From DASROJ01 sp035646975 (lineage in GTDB: Bacteria; Acidobacteriota; Polarisedimenticolia; JACPZX01; DASXTC01): a DNA stretch of 6,643 bases. Below the pieces are notes generated by a model that saw only the letters and a program-made list of their open reading frames with translations, did not search any database and was not told the DNA's origin. Numbering within the stretch: position 1 is the first letter of the stretch; each line of letters opens with the position of its first letter. The stretch covers positions 1 through 6,643 of the forward strand of contig DASROJ010000125.1 of NCBI GenBank assembly GCA_035646975.1, read 5' to 3'. The translations under genes were made by a program, and so were the position numbers. This document shows, one piece after another, positions 1 through 5,854 of this stretch.

Positions 1-131
1 TGGTCGACCACGCCACGGCGAGCCACCGCGATACCCCAGATGCCGGCGACGTTGACCGCCACCACGGCGGTCACCGCCAGCCCCGTGAGCCAGCGGATTC
101 TTGCCGGCCAGGCTTCACGGCTTTCCGTCAT
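1..131 (-). CDS. Membrane-anchored protein of unknown function, N-terminal fragment
   Basis: Only the first 43 codons are in the window; the gene runs off the left edge. The ATG at 131 is preceded by a GGGAGG Shine-Dalgarno stretch (143-148). The peptide begins MTESREAWPARIRWL, followed by a hydrophobic stretch at about residues 14-37 (LTGLAVTAVVAVNVAGIWGI and on to VA), then RRGVVD. Basic residues flank the hydrophobic segment on both sides, so this looks like an uncleaved signal anchor or first transmembrane helix, not a clear cleavable signal peptide. It lies 60 bases downstream of modC on the same strand and may be a distal gene of that operon. Single-pass N-termini of this sort are common in sensor kinases and other signalling or envelope proteins, but no domain is visible and I assign no function. 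Confidence 0.6.
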   Translation of the reverse strand, partial: MTESREAWPARIRWLTGLAVTAVVAVNVAGIWGIAVARRGVVD

Positions 132-161
132 CAGGATTCGATCCTCCCGTGGCTGCGCGTT

Positions 162-183
162 GAGCGCGCGATGAGCGCGCGAT
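162..183. repeat. Two-copy 11-bp tandem repeat in the modC 3' spacer
   Basis: The unit gagcgcgcgat occurs twice back to back (162-172 and 173-183). It is followed by a partial third copy (ga) and preceded by a related tgcgcgt. It fills part of the 60-base gap between the modC stop and the next minus-strand start. It lacks the stem-loop and T-run of an intrinsic terminator. Confidence 0.6.
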
Positions 184-191
184 GAAACCGT

Positions 192-1373
192 TCAGGGCGC
201 CAGTATCCTGCAGGCTTGCGTCTTGAAAATGATATGCACATCGACGCCGGGGGCCAGACACAGCTGGCGCCAGGCCTGACGCGTGATCGCCACCACCATG
301 ATCAGCCCGCGGGCGCCGATGCCGACCATCGCCAGCACGGGGCCTTCCGCTCCCTCGCTGGCACCCGGCTCGCGGATCTCGCGGATGACGCCGGCCAGGA
401 TGTTCTGCGCCGAAAGACCGGACGGCTGCTGTGTTGCAAGGATGAGATCCTCGGCCCTCGTGGCGATCACCGCCTCGGACGCCCCGGCAAGACCGCGCCC
501 GGGGACCCGCACCACGAGACCCGGCTCGATCTCGAGCAGGGCGGTGGCCTCGTCGCAACCTATCACTCTTCCACGCAGGACGTTGTCGAACCCCTCGAGG
601 CGCGCCATTGGAAGCACCGACGCCTCCATGAAGACCTTTTCGGGAGATCCCGTGGCGATGACGCGTCCGGCCGAAAGCACCAGGACGTCGCTCGTCAGCG
701 TTCGCAGCTCGGTGGCATCGTGGGAGACATAAAGACTCGGCAGACCGAATTCGTCACGCACGCGAACGAGGTAAGGGAGGATGCGGCGCCTCAACGGTTG
801 ATCCAGACCGGCGAACGGCTCGTCCAGCAGCAGCAGACCGGGTCCCGAACAAAGCGCGCGACCCAGCGCGACCCGTTGTTTCTCGCCACCGGAGAGGGAC
901 TCGACGCCTCGATCCCGAAGCTCCCCCAGCTCGAGCACTTCGAGCACGCGGCCGGGATCCGGCCCTCGTCCGGGCCCCGACGCGGCCCGGCGTCTGCCCG
1001 CGAGCAGGTTTCCCATCACGTCGCGGTGTGGAAACAACAGCGCATCCTGCGGCACGTAGCCGACACCACGTCTTTCGGGCGGCATGAAGACACCTCGTGA
1101 CGAGTCGAGCCATGCCACGCCGTTCACCCGGATCAGTCCGCGCGCATCGCGCCTGAGCCCGGCAAGCGTTTCGAGAAGGGTCGTCTTGCCGGCACCGGAG
1201 TGACCAAACACCCCCGACGCGCGCGCCGTGGTCTTCCACGTCACCCTGAGCTCGAACCGATCGAGCGGCACAGTCACGTCGACGAGCAACGACACATCGT
1301 CGGGACTCGTCCCCCCCATGTCTCGCGTGACGTCCATGGAACCCATGGAACTCATGGAACGCATGGAACTCAT
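192..1373 (-). CDS. modC: Molybdate ABC transporter ATP-binding protein ModC
   Basis: ATPase subunit of a molybdate-type importer; it would bind the cytoplasmic face of ModB and hydrolyse ATP to drive oxyanion uptake. With the start at 1373 the protein is 393 aa, somewhat longer than the roughly 350 aa of E. coli ModC. Visible motifs are Walker A GHSGAGKT (57-64), Q-loop Gln109 in YVPQD, signature LSGGEKQ (160-166), Walker B LLLLDEP (180-186), D-loop AGLD and switch His218 in VSHD. A C-terminal part from about residue 320 (LSAQNILAGVI onward) fits the molybdate-binding TOBE/Mop domain. I chose the ATG at 1373 because it overlaps the modB stop as ATGA, which suggests translational coupling. 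The frame is also open to an ATG at 1403 inside modB, and four further ATGs follow 1373 in frame within a 9-bp repeat, so the true N-terminus is uncertain. Sulfate or tungstate as substrate is less likely but not excluded. Confidence 0.9.
   Translation of the reverse strand: MSSMRSMSSMGSMDVTRDMGGTSPDDVSLLVDVTVPLDRFELRVTWKTTARASGVFGHSGAGKTTLLETLAGLRRDARGLIRVNGVAWLDSSRGVFMPPERRGVGYVPQDALLFPHRDVMGNLLAGRRRAASGPGRGPDPGRVLEVLELGELRDRGVESLSGGEKQRVALGRALCSGPGLLLLDEPFAGLDQPLRRRILPYLVRVRDEFGLPSLYVSHDATELRTLTSDVLVLSAGRVIATGSPEKVFMEASVLPMARLEGFDNVLRGRVIGCDEATALLEIEPGLVVRVPGRGLAGASEAVIATRAEDLILATQQPSGLSAQNILAGVIREIREPGASEGAEGPVLAMVGIGARGLIMVVAITRQAWRQLCLAPGVDVHIIFKTQACRILAP
1329..1373 (-). repeat. 9-bp tandem repeat at the modC start (Met-Xaa-Ser repeats)
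   Basis: Read on the minus strand from 1373, four 9-base units (ATGAGTTCC, ATGCGTTCC, ATGAGTTCC, ATGGGTTCC) are followed by a degenerate fifth, ATGGACGTC. They encode MSS-MRS-MSS-MGS-MDV. Each unit begins with an in-frame ATG, at 1373, 1364, 1355, 1346 and 1337. The repeat lies before the conserved ABC fold, so unit number could vary without breaking the frame. Confidence 0.9.
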
Positions 1374-2041
1374 GGCGCGCCCTGCGCGCGGCGCGTCAGC
1401 CACTCCGCGGACCAGACCGCGACGAACGCCAGCGCCGTGGTGATGCCCACCAGCAGCAGCGCGTCCTGGTCGCGGCCGGTCTGGATGTCGCTGAAAATCG
1501 CCAGGGCGAGGGTCTGCGTCCGGCCGGGGATGTTTCCCGCGACGATCACCGTGGCGCCGAACTCTCCCACGGCCCTGGAAAACCCGATCACACCGGCGGC
1601 CAGCAGACCGCGCCTGGCCAGCGGCAGCGTCACATCGACGAAGGTCCTCACCCGACCGCTGCCCAGTGTGCGGGAGATCGCTTCAAGACGCGGGTCGACC
1701 TGCTCGAAAGCGATCCGGGCCGTGCGCGCCACCAGCGGCAGGGCCATGATCGCCGAGGCCAGTGTCGCCCCCTTCCATGTGAACAGCAGGTCGGGATCGA
1801 ACCCGAGTCTCGAGGCATCCAGTGCGCCGTCTTTGGCCAGCATCCTCAGCAGCAGGTAGCCCACCGCGGTGGGCGGCAGGACGAGGGGCAGGTAGACCAG
1901 CGTCTCCACCACCGACTTGCCGGGGAAGCTTCGCCGCGCCAGGCCAAGACCGATGACGATGCCGGGCGGAAGCACCGCCAGGGTGGCCCAGAAGGCCACC
2001 TTCAGGCTGATGAGCAGCGGCACGAGCGGAGATGTGCTCAC
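1370..2041 (-). CDS. modB: Molybdate ABC transporter permease ModB
   Basis: Inner-membrane permease of the molybdate importer. With a GTG start at 2041 it is 223 aa, close to the roughly 229 aa of E. coli ModB. About five hydrophobic segments can be seen, near residues 7-35, 44-66, 91-112, 145-168 and 194-215. The cytoplasmic EAA loop that docks with ModC is at about 120-146 (E120, A121, G127, then VTLPLARRG). The stretch GFSRAVGEFGATVIVAGNIP (153-172) is characteristic of ModB/CysT-type permeases. The frame extends upstream to an ATG at 2137, but that would overlap hemE by 86 bases and add a polar, arginine-rich leader, so I prefer GTG 2041, 10 bases after the hemE stop. Its ribosome-binding site is weak: the nearest GGAG lies about 16 bases upstream, inside the hemE end, suggesting coupling to hemE translation. 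The 3' end overlaps modC by ATGA. Confidence 0.9.
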   Translation of the reverse strand: MSTSPLVPLLISLKVAFWATLAVLPPGIVIGLGLARRSFPGKSVVETLVYLPLVLPPTAVGYLLLRMLAKDGALDASRLGFDPDLLFTWKGATLASAIMALPLVARTARIAFEQVDPRLEAISRTLGSGRVRTFVDVTLPLARRGLLAAGVIGFSRAVGEFGATVIVAGNIPGRTQTLALAIFSDIQTGRDQDALLLVGITTALAFVAVWSAEWLTRRAQGAP

Positions 2042-2051
2042 GCGACAGGGC

Positions 2052-3089
2052 TCACGACTCCGACGTGCGGGTCCGTTCGTGCACGGCATCCACCAGGAAG
2101 GTGACGTTGTCGATCGGAGTCTCCGGCAGGATGCCATGCCCGAGATTGAACACGTGGCCCGGCGCCGGACCCGCCTCGGCCAGCACGTCGTCGATCATCC
2201 TGTCGAGGGCCTCGCGCGGGGCGAACAGCGCGAGCGGGTCGAGGTTTCCCTGGACCGCCCGGTCGGGGTATCCGTTCCGGACGACGCCCAACGGGATGCG
2301 CCAGTCGACGCTGAGCACGTCGCCTCCCGCCTCGGCCATCGAATCGAGCAGGCTCGATGTGTTGGTGCCGAAGTGAATCGACGGAATGCCCAGACGCCGT
2401 ATCGCCTCGAACACCCGGCGGGTCGGGGGCAGCACGTGCCTGCGGTAATCCGCGGGCGCGAGACTGCCCGCCCAGCTGTCGAATATCTGCACCGCTTCGG
2501 CGCCTGCGCCCGCCTGCCGTTCGACATAGGCGATCATGAGGTCCGCGAGACGATTCATCAGGTCTGCGAACAATTTCGGTTGCGAGTACATCATCAGCTT
2601 CGTTTCGCGGAAATCGCGGCTCGGCCCCCCCTCGATCAGGTAGCTTCCCACCGTGAACGGCGCGCCGGCAAAGCCGATCACCGGAACGTCGACCGCCTTC
2701 TTTATCAGGCGCACCGTCTCGAAGACGTACTCGATCCCGGCCAGGTTGCCGGGAGGCTTCAGACGACGCACCGCATCTTCCCCGCGCACCGGGCTGGCGA
2801 GCACGGGACCACGCTTCTCGACGATGTCGAAGTCGACCCCCAGCGCGGCCACCGGCACCAGCAGATCCGAAAACAGGATCGCCGCGTCCAGGTCGAAGCG
2901 CCTGAGAGGCTGCAGCGCCACCTCGCAAGCCAGATCGGGAGTGCGGCAGATGTCCAGCAGCGAGTGCTGCTTTCGGATTTCCCGGTACTCGGGGAGGTAC
3001 CTGCCCGCCTGGCGCATGATCCAGATCGGCACGCGATCCACGGACTCCCGCCGGCAGGCGCGAAGAAATCGTGATGTCTTGTGCTCCAT
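2052..3089 (-). CDS. hemE: Uroporphyrinogen decarboxylase HemE
   Basis: Cytosolic enzyme that removes four acetate carboxyls from uroporphyrinogen III to give coproporphyrinogen III, in heme biosynthesis; no cofactor is needed. The 345-aa length is typical of the family. Both family signatures are intact: PIWIMRQAGRYLPEYR (21-36), carrying the substrate-binding arginines Arg26 and Arg30, and GFAGAPFTVGSYLIEGG (139-155). Other conserved active-site residues by family comparison are Asp75 in FSDLL, Tyr150, Ser205 in DSWAG and His318 in NLGHG. The ATG at 3089 has a GGAGG ribosome-binding site (3098-3102) eight bases upstream. It is the first gene of a leftward operon with modB and modC, and diverges from pgi across a 145-base spacer. 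No truncation or missing key residue is seen. Confidence 0.97.
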   Translation of the reverse strand: MEHKTSRFLRACRRESVDRVPIWIMRQAGRYLPEYREIRKQHSLLDICRTPDLACEVALQPLRRFDLDAAILFSDLLVPVAALGVDFDIVEKRGPVLASPVRGEDAVRRLKPPGNLAGIEYVFETVRLIKKAVDVPVIGFAGAPFTVGSYLIEGGPSRDFRETKLMMYSQPKLFADLMNRLADLMIAYVERQAGAGAEAVQIFDSWAGSLAPADYRRHVLPPTRRVFEAIRRLGIPSIHFGTNTSSLLDSMAEAGGDVLSVDWRIPLGVVRNGYPDRAVQGNLDPLALFAPREALDRMIDDVLAEAGPAPGHVFNLGHGILPETPIDNVTFLVDAVHERTRTSES

Positions 3090-3119
3090 CCGGGTTTCCT
3101 CCGGTCTGCCTGCGCGCCG

Positions 3120-3136
3120 GCCATGGTGACCATGGC
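3120..3136. promoter_or_regulatory. 17-bp perfect dyad in the hemE leader, possible operator
   Basis: GCCATGGT-g-ACCATGGC is an inverted repeat with 8-base arms around one central base. It lies between the inferred hemE -10 element (3156-3161) and the hemE ribosome-binding site (3098-3102), and upstream of pgi on the other strand. The position suits a repressor site acting on hemE transcription, but no regulator is identified. With a one-base spacer it is more plausible as a protein-binding DNA dyad than as an RNA hairpin. Confidence 0.35.
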
Positions 3137-3155
3137 GACCGCGGCGATGGCCGTC

Positions 3156-3183
3156 ATTATCTCAGGTTGGCGCGCGATCGCAA
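3156..3183 (-). promoter_or_regulatory. Candidate sigma-70 promoter for hemE-modB-modC
   Basis: On the minus strand, TTGCGA (3178-3183; four of six match the -35 consensus) and GATAAT (3156-3161; five of six match the -10 consensus) are separated by 16 bases. Transcription would begin near 3149, leaving a leader of about 60 bases that includes the dyad at 3120-3136 and the GGAGG site. This is the best promoter-like match in the divergent spacer, judged by eye only. Confidence 0.45.
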
Positions 3184-3222
3184 ACCGACCTCTCCGTGCT
3201 TGAGGTAAGATGCCTGCATCAC

Positions 3223-3227
3223 GGGAG
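3223..3227 (+). promoter_or_regulatory. Ribosome-binding site that sets the pgi start
   Basis: GGGAG lies seven bases before the ATG at 3235. The frame is also open to a GTG at 3196, but that codon has no comparable site upstream and would add 13 residues (VLEVRCLHHGSHG) that are not part of the conserved protein. This favours 3235. A further in-frame ATG at 3244 is less well spaced. Confidence 0.6.
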
Positions 3228-3234
3228 CCATGGA

Positions 3235-4947
3235 ATGCCGAGAATGCCGGGCCTCGCCCCCTCGCAGATTTTCATGCTGAACCGGAGCCAGCAGTCGGCG
3301 GCAGACGCCGCTGTTGCGAAACTGCGAAGGCTGGAGTTCGTCCGGCGACTTCTTGCGAAGGACCCGACTCTCTGGAAGCGGGACGAAGAGCACGCGCGCG
3401 TCATCAGGAACAGGATGGGCTGGCTGGAAGTGGCCGGGCGCCTGCTCGGCCATGCCCTCGAGATCAGGACGTTCGCCGAACAGGTTCATGCGGCGGGTAT
3501 CCGGCATGTGGTGCTGCTGGGCATGGGTGGCAGCAGCCTCTGCCCGGACGTGCTGCGGAGCACCTTCCGCCGAAAACCCGGATTCCCAGCGCTGCTGGTG
3601 CTCGACAGCACCGACCCGGGCATGGTGGCCGCCATCGACAAGGCGATCGATCCGCGTCATACGTTGTTCATCGTCGCCAGCAAATCGGGCACGACGCTCG
3701 AAAGCCAGATGTTCTACCAGTACTTCGCCGCCAGTGTCCCCGGGGATCGGTTCGCCGCCATCACCGATCCGGGCACGAAGCTCGAGGAGATGGCCCGCGC
3801 CGGCGGATTCCTCCGCGTCTTCACCAACCCGCCGGACATTGGTGGCCGCTATTCGGCGCTGTCGTACTTCGGGATGGTGCCTGGCGCCTGCCTGGGCATC
3901 GACGTCGGCAAGCTGCTGGAACGCGGTGACCGGATGGCGAAGCTGCTGCAGCCGGCCCATCCGATCCAGGATTGTCCCCCCGTGGTGCTTGGCGCCACCC
4001 TGGGCGCCCTTGGCCTTGCGGGACGCGACAAGATCACCTTCGTGGCCTCACCGGCCATCGCGACGTTCGGCTACTGGGTGGAGCAGCTCATCGCGGAGAG
4101 CACGGGCAAGGAAGGCAAAGGGCTCGTCCCCGTCGAAGGCGAGGCTCTCGGCCCTCCCGCCATCTACGGAAAGGATCGGGTTTTCGTGCATCTCAGGCTG
4201 CGTGGCGCCAAGGACACCGCTGTGGACCGAAAGATCTCGGCCCTCAGACGCGCCGGGCATCCTTGCATCATTATTCATCTGGATGACCTCTACGATCTCG
4301 GCACCGAGTTCAATCGATGGGAGATCGCCACCGCGACGGCGGGTTGCCTTCTGGGGATCGACCCGTTCGATGAGCCCAACGTCAAGGAGAGCAAGGACAA
4401 CACCGCGCGCGTGCTGGAGCAGTATCGGGCCACGCGGGTGCTGCCCTCCTCGCCACCCGACATCTCGGAGGGCGGCGTCGACATGTGGACCACGGTGCCA
4501 TTCCCGCTCGAGCGTGGCGGCAGGAAATCCACGGGTCTGCAACGCGTCCTGCACTCCCTGTGCCATTCGGTGCGCCCCGGCGACTACATCGCGTTGACGG
4601 CCTACATGCAGATGGACGCCCCGACGAAGGCGCGCCTGCAGAAGCTCAGACTTCGTCTGCGCGACCGATGCCGCGCGGCCACGACGCTCGGGTTCGGACC
4701 GAGGTTTCTTCATTCCACCGGCCAGCTTCACAAAGGCGGCGCGGGCAATGGGGTATTCCTCCAGATTACCTGCGACAGGAAGCAGGACCTCGGGATACCC
4801 GGGGAGGACTACTCTTTCGGCGTGCTGCAGGCGGCGCAGGCCGCGGGTGATTTCGCATCGCTGGCCAACCACCGCCGCCGCGTGGTGCGGCTGCACCTGA
4901 CCGGCGGCGTGCTCAAGCAGATCGAAAAGATCACCGCGAGCGTCTAA
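3235..4947 (+). CDS. pgi: Glucose-6-phosphate isomerase, of the kind fused in Tal-Pgi proteins
   Basis: Interconverts glucose 6-phosphate and fructose 6-phosphate in the cytosol, linking glycolysis/gluconeogenesis with the pentose phosphate route. With the start at 3235 it is 570 aa. The first sugar-phosphate-binding (SIS) domain shows GMGGSSL (96-102) and the phosphate loop SKSGTTLE (149-156). DIGGRYSALSYFG (201-213) supplies the conserved active-site Arg205. AESTGKEGKG (287-296) carries the conserved catalytic-base Glu288, and LHSTGQLHKGG (492-502) the conserved Lys500. The wording of these motifs (GMGGSSLCPDVL, DIGGRYSALSYFG, GVFLQITCD, IPGEDYSFGVL) resembles the isomerase half of bifunctional transaldolase/Pgi proteins more than the E. 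coli-type enzyme, yet no transaldolase domain precedes it. It heads a rightward operon; gnd begins 10 bases after its stop. Confidence 0.93.
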   Translation: MPRMPGLAPSQIFMLNRSQQSAADAAVAKLRRLEFVRRLLAKDPTLWKRDEEHARVIRNRMGWLEVAGRLLGHALEIRTFAEQVHAAGIRHVVLLGMGGSSLCPDVLRSTFRRKPGFPALLVLDSTDPGMVAAIDKAIDPRHTLFIVASKSGTTLESQMFYQYFAASVPGDRFAAITDPGTKLEEMARAGGFLRVFTNPPDIGGRYSALSYFGMVPGACLGIDVGKLLERGDRMAKLLQPAHPIQDCPPVVLGATLGALGLAGRDKITFVASPAIATFGYWVEQLIAESTGKEGKGLVPVEGEALGPPAIYGKDRVFVHLRLRGAKDTAVDRKISALRRAGHPCIIIHLDDLYDLGTEFNRWEIATATAGCLLGIDPFDEPNVKESKDNTARVLEQYRATRVLPSSPPDISEGGVDMWTTVPFPLERGGRKSTGLQRVLHSLCHSVRPGDYIALTAYMQMDAPTKARLQKLRLRLRDRCRAATTLGFGPRFLHSTGQLHKGGAGNGVFLQITCDRKQDLGIPGEDYSFGVLQAAQAAGDFASLANHRRRVVRLHLTGGVLKQIEKITASV

Positions 4948-4957
4948 GGAGACAGAC

Positions 4958-5854
4958 ATGCAGCTTGGATTGATCGGTCTGGGAAAGATGGGCGGTTTCA
5001 TGGCGGAGCGCCTGGTTCGCGGCGGCCACGAGGTGGTGGCCAACGCGCGGACGGCCGAGAGCGTCAAGAAAGCCGAAGCGCACGGGGCGAAGCCCGCCTA
5101 CGACCTGCCTTCGCTCTGCGGCGCGCTGGCCACCCCCCGCATCATCTGGCTGATGGTGCCGGCAGGAGACGCGGTGAGCCGCGTGATCGAGGATCTGCTG
5201 CCGATGCTGTCGAAGGGCGACATCCTGATCGACGGGGGCAACTCCTATTACAAGGACTCCGTCAAGCGATCCGCGTACCTGGCCGGCAAGGGGATCCGCT
5301 TCATGGACTGCGGAACCAGCGGCGGCGTCTGGGGGCTCAGGAACGGTTACTGCCTGATGATCGGCGGCGATCGGGATCTTTTCGAGCGGGTCGAGCCGAT
5401 CTTCCGCACGCTGGCGCCGCCCGACGGCTACGCGCTCATGGGCCCCGCCGGCGCTGGGCACCTCGTCAAGATGGTTCACAATGGCGTCGAGTACGGGATG
5501 ATGCAGGCCTACGCCGAGGGTTTCGACATTCTCAAGGCCTCCCCGTACGGCCTCGACATGGGAAAGATCTCGCACCTCTGGAACCAGGGAAGCGTGGTGA
5601 AGTCCTGGCTGCTCGAGCTGGCCGAGAGGGCGTTCGCGGAGGACCCGGACCTCGGGAAGATCCAGGGGTACGTCGAGGACTCGGGTGAGGGGCGCTGGAC
5701 CATCTTCGAGGCGATGGAGCGCGATGTGCCTGCGCCGGTGATCACCTTGTCGCTGTTCGAACGGTTCCACTCCCGCAAACCCGACTCGTTCGCGGCCAAG
5801 GTGCTGGCCGCGCTGCGCAACCAGTTCGGCGGCCACGCGGTCCGAACGAAATGA
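4958..5854 (+). CDS. gnd: 6-phosphogluconate dehydrogenase (decarboxylating), short form
   Basis: Oxidises and decarboxylates 6-phosphogluconate to ribulose 5-phosphate and CO2, yielding NADH or NADPH. At 298 aa it belongs to the short family that lacks the long C-terminal extension of the roughly 470-aa E. coli enzyme. Motifs are the Rossmann loop GLGKMG (7-12), DGGNSYYKD (92-100), TSGGVWGL (120-127), and the catalytic stretch KMVHNGVEYGMMQAYAEGF (171-189) with Lys171, Asn175 and Glu178. SGEGRWT (242-248) and the conserved C-terminal LRNQFGGHAV (286-295) follow. The end of the second beta strand reads HEVVANARTAESV (24-36): the position usually held by Asp in short-form enzymes is Ala30, with Arg31 retained, which bears on cofactor choice. 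The ATG has a strong AAGGAGA site (4946-4952) overlapping the pgi stop. The stop overlaps glk as ATGA. Confidence 0.95.
   Translation: MQLGLIGLGKMGGFMAERLVRGGHEVVANARTAESVKKAEAHGAKPAYDLPSLCGALATPRIIWLMVPAGDAVSRVIEDLLPMLSKGDILIDGGNSYYKDSVKRSAYLAGKGIRFMDCGTSGGVWGLRNGYCLMIGGDRDLFERVEPIFRTLAPPDGYALMGPAGAGHLVKMVHNGVEYGMMQAYAEGFDILKASPYGLDMGKISHLWNQGSVVKSWLLELAERAFAEDPDLGKIQGYVEDSGEGRWTIFEAMERDVPAPVITLSLFERFHSRKPDSFAAKVLAALRNQFGGHAVRTK

Noticed and set aside
132..191. Intrinsic terminator after modC
   Set aside because: The spacer holds GC-rich direct repeats and a 5-bp stem at a ribosome-binding site, but no strong stem followed by a T-run.
216..1100. Plus-strand open frame (294 codons) opposite modC
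   Set aside because: It is the antisense shadow of modC; the modC strand carries all ABC ATPase motifs in order.
1228..1443. Plus-strand frame with repeated Met/Glu/Leu units over the modC start
   Set aside because: The apparent peptide repeat is only the complementary reading of the 9-bp modC repeat.
1917..3074. Long plus-strand open frame (385 codons) opposite hemE and modB
   Set aside because: Its product is Arg/His/Gln-rich low-complexity sequence with no recognisable motif, and it lies opposite two clear conserved genes. Long antisense frames are expected at this GC content.
2759..3157. Minus-strand frame starting MTAIAAVAMVTMAGAQA, resembling a signal peptide
   Set aside because: It overlaps hemE in another frame, its ATG lies within the inferred -10 region, and the sequence after the leader is a frame-shifted read of hemE.
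3206..3211. TAAGAT as a -10 element for pgi
   Set aside because: It matches four of six -10 bases, but no -35-like hexamer lies 16-18 bases upstream. A pgi promoter must exist near here, but I cannot place it.
4048..5067. Minus-strand open frame (339 codons) opposite pgi and gnd
   Set aside because: It is antisense to well-conserved coding sequence, crosses the pgi-gnd junction and shows no family motif.
4931..5836. Minus-strand open frame (301 codons) opposite gnd
   Set aside because: It mirrors the gnd coding frame and its product is compositionally biased with no motifs, while gnd itself carries the full set of family motifs.
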